Positions 12,341 to 21,264 of a stretch of DNA of 64,000 nucleotides are shown piece after piece. Location of the stretch: positions 1,365,782 to 1,429,781 of the forward strand of contig JANPYM010000009.1 in assembly GCA_025890175.1 (NCBI GenBank), given 5' to 3'. How positions within the stretch are numbered: position 1 is the stretch's first letter; every line of letters starts with the position of its first letter. Under the pieces are notes generated by a model. The model saw nothing but the letters and a program-made list of their open reading frames with translations. It did no database searches and had not been told where the DNA came from. Both the position numbers and the translations under genes were made by a program. The stretch is from Ciborinia camelliae. Taxonomy: Eukaryota > Ascomycota > Leotiomycetes > Helotiales > Sclerotiniaceae.

Positions 12341-12964
12341 TGTCTGTTTAAAAAGAGAGATAGGTTAAGTATCTGTCCTGACGCAAGGAGTATAGGATCT
12401 TTTGTCCAATACTCCTCAGCCTTTTCGATAATCTTTGTAGTTGCTTTGCATATGAACTGCAAAATTGCTGTGTCCAAAATGTAGTAGAAATGTGTTGCGT
12501 GATGAATGTATAGAATCTGTACCGGAAATCTTGGGGATGGGGTTGCATTGCCCCTCATAAATAAAGAGGGGTGGTGTGAGAAAAATTATGATACTAATTT
12601 TCGCTTAGAAATCGTTAAACTTCTAGGCCTCGGCATCGTTTTCTTTTCCTTTGAGGTTTGTTATTCCATGTATAATGTATCATATATCATTGTCAAAGAG
12701 CTCCAACTTCAGTTCCGCATCTATCCATCTACCTATAGGTAGGAACTTGGAAGGAAACATTTCAAGGCCCACGTGACAGCCTGCCCCTATCCCAAAGTTA
12801 ACAATACCTAATTTCAGAATATAATCCAGTCACGTGTCAGTTCTCTCTCAGGTTTCTTCTCCCAGATCTCCATTTTATTCATTCTGTGTTACTTCTTAAC
12901 TCTCCACATCCACCATTCTCCTCAATCCCTGAAAGCTACTTCGGTTGCGTTTCTTCATCTCTCC
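12341..12964. other. Intergenic region
   Basis: Upstream flank of the dioxygenase gene and 3' flank of the small minus-strand gene. Two CACGTG-containing sites lie at about 12770 and 12832. No other gene was seen. Confidence 0.4.
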
Positions 12965-14715
12965 TCAATTCAATTTCTTTTCTTGCGACCTTGGTAACAA
13001 TGGCACCTCTGGCCAAATCAACCTAATTATCCGAGTCTTATTACATGTTTATTCTACACAAACAAAGGTAAACTTACCCTTGAAAGAGATTCCAGCATAC
13101 AGTTGCACTGAGGCTTATTTGACAATAAAGCCTTGGATTTGAATCGGATTTGCTAAAATAAAACGCTTCCAGCAAGAGGGACCAGAGGAGGAGGACCGCG
13201 GTAATGTATGGTAGGGGCCGCCCTATCATGGTTGTAAATCCGGAATTCCTGTGTAAGCTGGAGTGTTAGGTTCGATTAATCGACAAAGTCGGCGGCCTAA
13301 GATGAGAACTTACGACATAGCGATATACTGTATGGATTGCTGAAATGTATGGCTGAAACGGTTTCTCTGGAAAGAAAAATTTGAGGTTGATGAGTATAGA
13401 GTAGGTAGCTATATATATTAGTTTTACAGTATCGACAAGCTAGGCGATTGGGCTATATTTGGTTAAGGTAATGGTTCTTTTGAGTCAATTGATTGAAATG
13501 ATGTCTTTGAAAGCGGCGTTAAATTAAAAACTTTGATTTATGTAATGGTACAGTGAAAGTGTACCAGGAGGACGAAGTTCTCATTATGCTATCTACTATG
13601 TCTATTTCAATCTATTGGATTATATATACTAGTGTACGGTTCTACTATTAGGCCTTAGGTAATATTATATATTATTGTTAGACATTGATTAGATTATATA
13701 TGTAGCTTAAACTAGGTACGTACAGTAGTAGTGGGGGAATATATGCTACGGTATATGGGACTGGCGTCTCCACTAGTCCTAATATGGACAGAGAGGAGTA
13801 AGTAGCTGTTGGTATCGACTTGGTGGGTTCAAAGTGTAAAGTACTTTATGCTTTGTATATGTATGATGATTCTTGATTTTCTATTATGTCATGCTAGAGT
13901 GATCCCTTACATAGAGATGATGAAGTGCTAGTTCCTGAGCTAGTCCATATGCTACGGCTCGTACGGTCGATTCGTACGGCCCCTATGTACGATCACATAA
14001 TTGTACCGACAGTAGCATAGGTAGTGAATATAATACAGAGAATACAGTACATCACGTGTTCTTCCAACAATTATAATTAGTTAACAAATATATCCGCTTA
14101 TATATTGACAGGTCGCTTAACTCTAATAGGCATACGCTTTCACTACCTAGTCAAGTACTAGATGCCGTATGACGTATGTATCTCAGGCGCAGATCTTCCG
14201 TAAATGTTTCCTTGCTATACGAGTAGAGTAGTGGAGTTTAGAGTGGAGTTATGCCCTGCTCAGTGCCAGCTGTCGATGGCTGGTCAGTTGTGAATCAGTG
14301 ATGAGGGGTTACGAGTACCTACCTAGGTAGGTAGGTTGAAACTTGATGGTTAGCAGATTTTACATTCGAGATTTCCGAGTCACCGAGTGAATCGAGGACC
14401 ACATCTCTGACCGGGATCCGAAGTTCATTATTTAAACTTAAACCAAACATCATCCTGGACCCACTAAGCGGTTCCGCCCATGCTACCTGCACCACCCAAA
14501 AGTCTGAAATAGGCAGAGTCCCTGCAGGTAAAACTTTAAAAGTTCTTGCTCTTGAAAGTGAAGGCAGCATGAGGTCAATTCAAGCTTTTCGCGCAGAGCA
14601 TTGATAAAGCTTATCTAGAAGCCAAGATTCAATGACATAGGCACCAGCTTTTAGCATTCGACCAACTAAACTTGAAAACTACACTTCAAGAGTCTCAGCT
14701 AACTACTTTCCAGAT
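12855..14715 (-). repeat. Left arm of a diverged inverted duplication
   Basis: The reverse complement of this segment matches 21265-22790 in the same order, with many substitutions and indels. Anchor matches are the GTTTGTGTAGAATAAA-type intron sequence of the small gene, AGAAACCGTTTCA upstream of its ATG, TCGCCTAGCTTGTCGA in the promoter, GAGCAGGGCATAA at 14251-14264, and TCTAGATAAGCTT plus CAAGTTTAGTTGGTCGAATG at about 14605-14680. The arm includes the small membrane-protein gene and its promoter. Confidence 0.7.
12965..13318 (-). CDS. Small single-pass membrane protein, left copy
   Basis: Three exons: 13318-13314 (only ATGTC), 13248-13078 and 13022-12965 (TGA). Introns of 65 and 55 nt have GTAAGT donors, a CTAAC branch site and CACAG and TTAG acceptors. 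The product has 77 residues. A hydrophobic segment follows RPLPYI (about residues 13-32), then a polar part with three Cys, and a short Pro/Lys tail. The gene is too fragmented for ORF scanning. The case for it is comparative: a copy on the opposite strand at 22297-22673 keeps the five-base first exon, both introns, all phases and the core L-P-Y-I-x-A-V-L-x-L-x-S-L-L while the rest has diverged. Function unknown; no family recognised. Confidence 0.6.
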
Positions 14716-15912
14716 TTTAAAAATTAATTGATATATTAAAGCCAGTTCGTCACAATAATCACACTAGATTATATACAAAACTTTGCCTTAATTTATAGGA
14801 TTGAGGGTTTGAATTTTTCGGCTAAACTTTTACTATATGTATTTTGTTCCTTAAGGTGACTTGAGCATCTGTGGGGCGGGAAATCATAAGACGAACTTCC
14901 GGCGGTGGAAACGAGCCTCTCAGGAGTGTGGGAGGCGGAGGGCGGTAAGATAAAGTTATATTTGACCAGTGGGGAGTACCTAGGGTTGTAGGAATTTCAA
15001 ATTCAGTAGATTCTGATCAGATAGTGACTAGAAATGAGTGCCGAAAGCAACAATTTACCCTGAGCCCTAACTTAGATCATCCAATTTAAGTTGAAAATTA
15101 AACAGCTCCAACACTCTGCTCTAATAACGCAAGTGCGATAGATCATTTTGTAACGGGAACTGCATCATTACACTGTAATGATCACAGCGTTGTATACCTA
15201 ATTACAGATCCTGCACCTCTCCTGTAGTAAGAAGTCACTTGTGTATCCACCTGTGAAGCTATGCCTAAGGCATCGATGAATAAAATGTGGTTCTTGATCC
15301 CGTCTCTAACATTGGTTACCAATTTGATGGTACTGTCTTATGTCGACAAACTAAGCTTTTGGACTCAAACCTATAATGGCTTATTGGAACAATATCGGAT
15401 ATATTGTGCATATTGGCCTTGTTATAAGCAGAAACTCCCTGTCAATATACTATTTTTTTCAATATCGGCCCAAAAAACCCTTAACATCGATCAAGAGACA
15501 CCCCTCAATAATTTGAGTCAAAAGCTTAGTTTTTCGACATATGACGGTATTGATATGAATTATGGGTGTCTATCAGATCCATCAACAGGTCTTAGACTCT
15601 TAGCAGCTCCTAGAAGAATGGATCCCTTCATGGCGAGAGGATCCGAAATTCTGAATGCAAGATGGCCGAGGAGAAGGCAGAATATTGATTAGTTCAATAT
15701 GCTGCTCACTGAAAGTGTGGTGTTTTTTGTATAAATATCAGCAATTCTCCCGTTGTATTGTTATTTCATCACATCTCTCTTCGCCATACTACTATTATCA
15801 CAGCAAGTTTCCTGCTTTCTCGTCTCTCCATGCCGAAGCTTTACTGTACACAGCTAACATTCTCGCAGCGCAAATACGCCCCGCCTTCTTTTACACTAAA
15901 ACTAAACTCAAC
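13319..15912. other. Non-coding part of the accessory island
   Basis: AT-rich DNA with no convincing exon. It includes the rest of the left inverted arm, a TACCTACCTAGGTAGGTAGG palindrome (14315-14334), a perfect 9-bp-arm palindrome around ATCATTACA (15164-15182), and, from about 15580, the promoter of the first secreted-protein gene. An ORF at 15261-15692 is probably spurious. Confidence 0.5.
15730..15737 (+). promoter_or_regulatory. TATA box of the first secreted-protein gene
   Basis: TATAAATA followed by TCAGCA lies 183 bp before the ATG. The same TATAAATATCAGCA block occurs at 19654, 185 bp before the ATG of the paralogue, so the promoter was duplicated with the gene and this element has been kept. 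Confidence 0.6.
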
Positions 15913-16768
15913 ATGCGTTTCACAGTAACAACTCTCCTAATGATGCATTGCATCACATCAGCCTACTCACTCGCAATCGACACTTTAACCATTGAGGGGC
16001 AGCCGATGCCCGACAGATGGATCAGCTATGATCTGACGTCTGTCAACACGACAACTACTGACGTTTCTCTCAACTCTCGCACAGCCGTTCAGGTCTGTGA
16101 GCGAATCCTTAAAAATGTCAACGTTCGTACAATTTCATTTCCCCTTTCCTTTATCTTTGTTAGGCGTCATACAGACTACTTAGGAGATTTTTATGAGCAA
16201 TGCCCCCAGCATTGTGGGTTCTTCTGTTTCATGGCTGAAATGATACTAATTATGCCAAAGAAATGCGTGAATATACTTAGTGATTCCGTTACCTTGGCTG
16301 TGACCTTGGGAAGCTTTATAAAGACTCGGTCAGACCAAAAAAATTGCGCTACGTCTTCTGGCACACGTAAGTCATCCTGCTCCATTAAACCTGTGAATAT
16401 GGTTGAAGAACTGTATCTTCAACACGTCGCTCTTGGAAACAGCTCAATTCCTCGAACTTAGCAGTAAATATTTAGATCTCTATGCTGACTTGAACTTAGT
16501 GCTTGATATTTCATGGGTATATTATGCGACTGGAAGGAACTGTGACACGACTGCCGAAGTGGCTACTATTCAAGGAGCTATCTTGAAACACCTGAAAGCA
16601 GTTGAAAATAATTCAATCTGCAACACGGATTGTGTCAGACTTACCCACTCAGGTACCTGGAGCGGCTTTCTTCTCTTTGGACCAGCAACCGCTTTTGATA
16701 CCAACACATATTGTGGAAGTGATCTCTCTTTCGGATCGTGCACATCCGGAGGAAAGAATGACATATAA
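15913..16768 (+). CDS. Small secreted Cys-containing protein, paralogue 1
   Basis: Starts at ATG 15913 with a typical signal peptide (hydrophobic, MMHCITSAYS) and ends at TAA 16766-16768. One intron is clear: donor GTAAGT at 16367, acceptor near 16460. The middle part (16120-16240) aligns with the paralogue but the exact splicing is not resolved. The last exon has WVYYATG, CDTTAE, a C-x3-C pair, GTWSGFL, YCG, FGSC and GGKND. This pattern recalls fungal secreted proteins of the CSS2 C-terminal/DUF5341 kind, some of which have been discussed next to killer toxins; I cannot confirm membership. Expected location is outside the cell. It is one of two tandem paralogues; the apparent third copy at 17833 is likely an assembly artefact. 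Confidence 0.6.
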
Positions 16769-17135
16769 ACCTACACTAAGCTCGTATTAGCATGGGACTT
16801 GTTGGAATTGTGGTGGGTTCTAACGAGTATGTGCTGTGGTTTCCTTGTTCTGTTGAGGCGGTGTTGGAAATAAAAAGTTGGAGCGGGTTGGTTGAAGTAT
16901 TGGTGAAGATGGGGTATTTTCAAAGCTTATGGAGTTGATATGCTCATTCTGTTTTATTCTTGGGGGGGGGGGGTTGTTTTGGAAGAGGGGTCTGTTCTAA
17001 AGGAACACTTCTAGTCAGTCCTTGTAGATAGCAAAGTGGCAGCAACAATTCAACATCACAACGCTACTAAAACTAAATTTTCCGAGAGACGTCGAAAACG
17101 AGTTTGATTTGACTACCAATAAAATCAATAAAGTA

Positions 17136-17283
17136 CCGTCTAAACTCATTCATAAGAATACACACTAAACCCTTATCCACTTTGCTGATTCTTCCAATTA
17201 TATGTTTTGTTGAGCCCAACACACCTAACCCAGAACTAAATCAATCGGGTTTAGTGTGTATTCTTATGGGTGAGTTTAGACGG
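17136..17283. mobile_element. 148-bp palindromic MITE, mariner-like
   Basis: Two 37-bp inverted arms, 17136-17172 and 17247-17283, begin CCGTCTAAACTCA and differ at only a few positions. The element is flanked on both sides by TA, the target-site duplication made by Tc1/mariner transposases. It has no coding capacity, so it would have been moved by an enzyme encoded elsewhere. The same element appears at 18880-19027 because of the direct repeat. Confidence 0.65.
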
Positions 17284-17334
17284 TATTAAACCCTTTTTAA
17301 TCCCTAACTTTGTCCCTGGTAAACACCCACAGAG

Positions 17335-17395
17335 TCTGAAACGAAACCTTTCCACTTCGTTTCAGATTCACGTGAGGCTAAAAGAATCACGTGAG
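17335..17395. promoter_or_regulatory. 11-bp hairpin followed by paired CACGTGAG boxes
   Basis: TCTGAAACGAA (17335-17345) and its exact reverse complement (17356-17366) leave a 10-base loop. Immediately after come two TCACGTGAG copies (17369-17377 and 17387-17395), E-box/bHLH-type sites. A TATTTAAA element follows at about 17459. It looks like a promoter, but the ORF behind it (17529-17804) is not a convincing gene. Confidence 0.4.
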
Positions 17396-17822
17396 CCGAT
17401 CGCAGTAAAATGGAGGGGTCGGTTTTTGTTCCTGCCCCGTCTCTCCAGCTTGATCAAGTCTATTTAAAGGTTCAGCTCTCCTGACCCTTCTTTTAGAACT
17501 AGATCTAGATTTTCATCAATACGAATAGTTGCATTACATCATCTTTGCTTTCCAAGTCGTCTTCGTGATCAAGCTATCTTTTTATTGCCCACATTATTAT
17601 GATGTGGAGTTGTATGCGGAATCTCCTCTTCTCAGATTAAGAGCTTCCGGCAGAACCCCACCTGCTGGGTACCTAGTAACCTTGGTTTGTACAAGGTGCC
17701 TGCCTTATCAGCCCCATAAGGCGATGGGTAAGGTTAAGAAAAACAAAGTAGGTAGCGATCGATATAGATCCATCAACAGGTTTAAGAAGCTGGTTGGAGA
17801 ATAGATTTCTTTACGGCGAAAT

Positions 17823-17832
17823 NNNNNNNNNN
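17823..17832. other. Assembly gap (10 N)
   Basis: Ten unknown bases join two contigs. The 1.73-kb sequence to the left of the gap equals the sequence to the right of it, which points to two contig ends covering the same DNA that were placed side by side rather than merged. Confidence 0.95.
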
Positions 17833-18514
17833 GTTCAGGTCTGTGAGCGAATCCTTAAAAATGTCAACGTTCGTACAATTTCATTTCCCCTTTCCTTTAT
17901 CTTTGTTAGGCGTCATACAGACTACTTAGGAGATTTTTATGAGCAATGCCCCCAGCATTGTGGGTTCTTCTGTTTCATGGCTGAAATGATACTAATTATG
18001 CCAAAGAAATGCGTGAATATACTTAGTGATTCCGTTACCTTGGCTGTGACCTTGGGAAGCTTTATAAAGACTCGGTCAGACCAAAAAAATTGCGCTACGT
18101 CTTCTGGCACACGTAAGTCATCCTGCTCCATTAAACCTGTGAATATGGTTGAAGAACTGTATCTTCAACACGTCGCTCTTGGAAACAGCTCAATTCCTCG
18201 AACTTAGCAGTAAATATTTAGATCTCTATGCTGACTTGAACTTAGTGCTTGATATTTCATGGGTATATTATGCGACTGGAAGGAACTGTGACACGACTGC
18301 CGAAGTGGCTACTATTCAAGGAGCTATCTTGAAACACCTGAAAGCAGTTGAAAATAATTCAATCTGCAACACGGATTGTGTCAGACTTACCCACTCAGGT
18401 ACCTGGAGCGGCTTTCTTCTCTTTGGACCAGCAACCGCTTTTGATACCAACACATATTGTGGAAGTGATCTCTCTTTCGGATCGTGCACATCCGGAGGAA
18501 AGAATGACATATAA
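17833..18514 (+). pseudogene. 5'-truncated duplicate of secreted-protein gene 1 (probable assembly artefact)
   Basis: It begins at the first base after the gap, inside the first exon, so it lacks the start codon and signal peptide. From there to the stop it matches the copy at 16087-16768. Biologically it is probably the same locus as paralogue 1. Confidence 0.75.
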
Positions 18515-18879
18515 ACCTACACTAAGCTCGTATTAGCATGGGACTTGTTGGAATTGTGGTGGGTTCTAACGAGTATGTGCTGTGGTTTCCTTGTTCTGTT
18601 GAGGCGGTGTTGGAAATAAAAAGTTGGAGCGGGTTGGTTGAAGTATTGGTGAAGATGGGGTATTTTCAAAGCTTATGGAGTTGATATGCTCATTCTGTTT
18701 TATTCTTGGGGGGGGGGTTGTTTTGGAAGAGGGGTCTGTTCTAAAGGAACACTTCTAGTCAGTCCTTGTAGATAGCAAAGTGGCAGCAACAATTCAACAT
18801 CACAACGCTACTAAAACTAAATTTTCCGAGAGACGTCGAAAACGAGTTTGATTTGACTACCAATAAAATCAATAAAGTA

Positions 18880-19027
18880 CCGTCTAAACTCATTCATAAG
18901 AATACACACTAAACCCTTATCCACTTTGCTGATTCTTCCAATTATATGTTTTGTTGAGCCCAACACACCTAACCCAGAACTAAATCAATCGGGTTTAGTG
19001 TGTATTCTTATGGGTGAGTTTAGACGG
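18880..19027. mobile_element. Second appearance of the mariner-like MITE
   Basis: Same element as at 17136-17283, present here because it lies inside the repeated 1.73-kb segment. It should not be counted as an independent insertion. Confidence 0.6.
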
Positions 19028-19653
19028 TATTAAACCCTTTTTAATCCCTAACTTTGTCCCTGGTAAACACCCACAGAGTCTGAAACGAAACCTTTCCACT
19101 TCGTTTCAGATTCACGTGAGGCTAAAAGAATCACGTGAGCCGATCGCAGTAAAATGGAGGGGTCGGTTTTTGTTCCTGCCCCGTCTCTCCAGCTTGATCA
19201 AGTCTATTTAAAGGTTCAGCTCTCCTGACCCTTCTTTTAGAACTAGATCTAGATTTTCATCAATACGAATAGTTGCATTACATCATCTTTGCTTTCCAAG
19301 TCGTCTTCGTGATCAAGCTATCTTTTTATTGCCCACATTATTATGATGTGGAGTTGTATGCGGAATCTCCTCTTCTCAGATTAAGAGCTTCCGGCAGAAC
19401 CCCACCTGCTGGGTACCTAGTAACCTTGGTTTGTACAAGGTGCCTGCCTTATCAGCCCCATAAGGCGATGGGTAAGGTTAAGAAAAACAAAGTAGGTAGC
19501 GATCGATATAGATCCATCAACAGGTTTAAGAAGCTGGTTGGAGAATAGATTTCTTTACGGCGAAATGATAATATAGCCGAGGAACAGGTAGTCAGCATAT
19601 TGATTACTAGGTAGTTTAATAACCTGCTCGTTAAAAGAACGGCTATTATTTTA

Positions 19654-19661
19654 TATAAATA
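19654..19661 (+). promoter_or_regulatory. TATA box of the second secreted-protein gene
   Basis: TATAAATA followed by TCAGCA, 185 bp upstream of ATG 19839. It matches the element upstream of paralogue 1 in sequence and spacing. The rest of the promoter has diverged and become T-rich. Confidence 0.55.
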
Positions 19662-19838
19662 TCAGCACTTCTTTAATGATGTTACTTTTTTATTATAGCT
19701 TTTTTTTTACATCAAGTTAGTTTCCTGCTTTTTTGTTTTGCTATGCCGAAACTTTAGAACTGCCAACAGTGCTGTATACAGGCTAATATTCTCGCAGCGC
19801 AAATACTCCTTTGATATCTTTTACATCCTTAACCCAAC

Positions 19839-20602
19839 ATGCGTTTTGCAATACCAGCTTTCCTCGTGATGTGTTGCATCTCATCAGCCTCCTCGTGGGA
19901 ACTTAGCCCCATTCCAACCTTCAAAGGGCAGCGGATTACCGATGAATGGATTAAATACAATCCAGCACCTGTCAACACAGGTTTGACGGTCTATGAACGG
20001 ACCGTTGCAGCTACTAGCGTTAGTACGAATTTTATTTCCCCCTCCCCTTCCATCTTTGTAAGCGAAACAAAGATTTTTTATAAACAATGCCCAGCGTTGT
20101 GAACTCTCCTTCTTTCTAGAAAAAATGATACTAATCCTGCCGAAGGGTTACCTGAGCATCATCGGCGGTCTCACTGCCATCTCCAAGACCATAGCATCCT
20201 CGATCAAGGCTTTATCAGAGGACCGCAAATGCGGCAAGATTTATGACTCATGTAAGCCACTCTCTGCTGTTTAATCTGTCATCTCCTCAGGAGTAAATTT
20301 CAAAGTTATATGCTGACTTGAACTCAGTGGGGGGTGCTTCATGGGTGTATTATGCAACTGGAAAGGACTGTGACACGGCTGCCGGAGCAAAAATTATCAA
20401 GAGAGCTATGAAGCATAGTTTGGAAACCAACGGCGAGCCGTGCCACATGGAATGTTTCGACCTTACCCAGTACTCAAATGAACGAACAGCCTTCTGGGAC
20501 GGCTTTCTCCTTTATGGACCAACAGACGGTTTTAATAGTTCCATATATTGTGGACCGAAAATACCTTTCCTATCGACATGCGGAGGAAAGAATGAGCTTT
20601 GA
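19839..20602 (+). CDS. Small secreted Cys-containing protein, paralogue 2
   Basis: ATG 19839 begins a signal peptide (MRFAIPAFLVMCCISSASS) similar to that of paralogue 1. The stop is TGA 20600-20602. A clear intron has its donor GTAAGC at 20251 and a CTCAG acceptor near 20290. The central stretch (20019-20120) aligns with paralogue 1, but the exon joints are not resolved and an in-frame TGA lies at 20100-20102, so this copy is either spliced there or broken. The last exon keeps WVYYATG, the CDTA-type Cys, C-x3-C, WDGFLLYGP, YCG and GGKNE. Sequence differences are spread along the gene, so this is an older tandem duplicate and not an assembly copy. Confidence 0.55.
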
Positions 20603-20679
20603 ACCTACGCTAAGCTCGTATTGAGATGGGACTTGATAGAATTATGGTGGGTTCTGACAAGGATTTGCTGTAATTTTCT

Positions 20680-21046
20680 CAGGGTATCCAAAAGTCCTGA
20701 CTAATAGTTCGGATCCAAGATATCAATGTTTGAAATACTTTGAACATGTCATGCCTAGACCCCTGGCTAGGTAGTGAATGACATGTAGCTAGTCACTTGA
20801 TCACCCTCTATATTTAGATGGTGATCTTCTGAAGAGGAAAGGATCTCTTCAGCATAGTTCTTTTATCAGATTGCATATCTACGTTTCTACCTATATGATG
20901 CGATGTGACAAATTCGTTATATCAAATGGATCTAATCATATAACTAGTTTCCATTTCAATTTTAATCTTTCTCACAAAATCAAATTCAAAAATAAAAAGA
21001 AAAATTGATCATTGCCGGACTGCAGTCCTGATCATTAGACACCCTG
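20680..21046. mobile_element. 367-bp non-autonomous hAT-type element
   Basis: It begins CAGGGTATCC and ends GACACCCTG, imperfect terminal inverted repeats of the hAT CAGGG...CCCTG form. The flanking octamers AATTTTCT (20672-20679) and AGTTTTCT (21047-21054) agree at seven of eight positions, as expected of an 8-bp target duplication. The paralogous 3' flank of gene 1 (16818-16850) lacks this insert and reads straight through, which fixes the boundaries. No coding capacity. Confidence 0.75.
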
Positions 21047-21264
21047 AGTTTTCTTGCTCTGTTGAGGCAGTATTGGAAACAAAAAGATTATAAAGTTGGA
21101 GCAGTGTAGTTCAAGTATTGGTGAAGAGGGTCCGATTGTTTTGGATGAGGGGTTTTTTCTAAAAGCACATTTCGATGATTATGCAAACAACTATTACTTG
21201 AAAGAGATTTCCTCTACAGTAGTATTTACTTTCTTTGAGATGCTCCTAATAGTCCAAGGGCTGT

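Larger units (their letters stand above)
16087..17822 (+). repeat. Direct repeat, left copy, ending at the sequence gap
   Basis: This 1736-bp stretch is repeated at 17833-19566. Every position I compared is identical except a G run (12 G at 16962-16973 against 10 G in the other copy). The right end of this copy is the last base before the N run. It covers most of the secreted-protein gene and its 3' flank. Confidence 0.9.
17833..19566 (+). repeat. Direct repeat, right copy, starting at the sequence gap
   Basis: 1734 bp matching 16087-17822 with a two-base length difference in a G run (18706-18715). It starts exactly at the first base after the N run. The sequence after 19566 is unique. Confidence 0.9.

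Noticed and set aside
15261..15692. 143-codon ORF before the first secreted gene
   Set aside because: No domain, no counterpart upstream of the paralogue although the flank is duplicated; probably chance.
17529..17804. 91-codon ORF, also at 19273-19548
   Set aside because: Its appearance twice is due only to the assembly repeat, so it is not conservation evidence; no domain.
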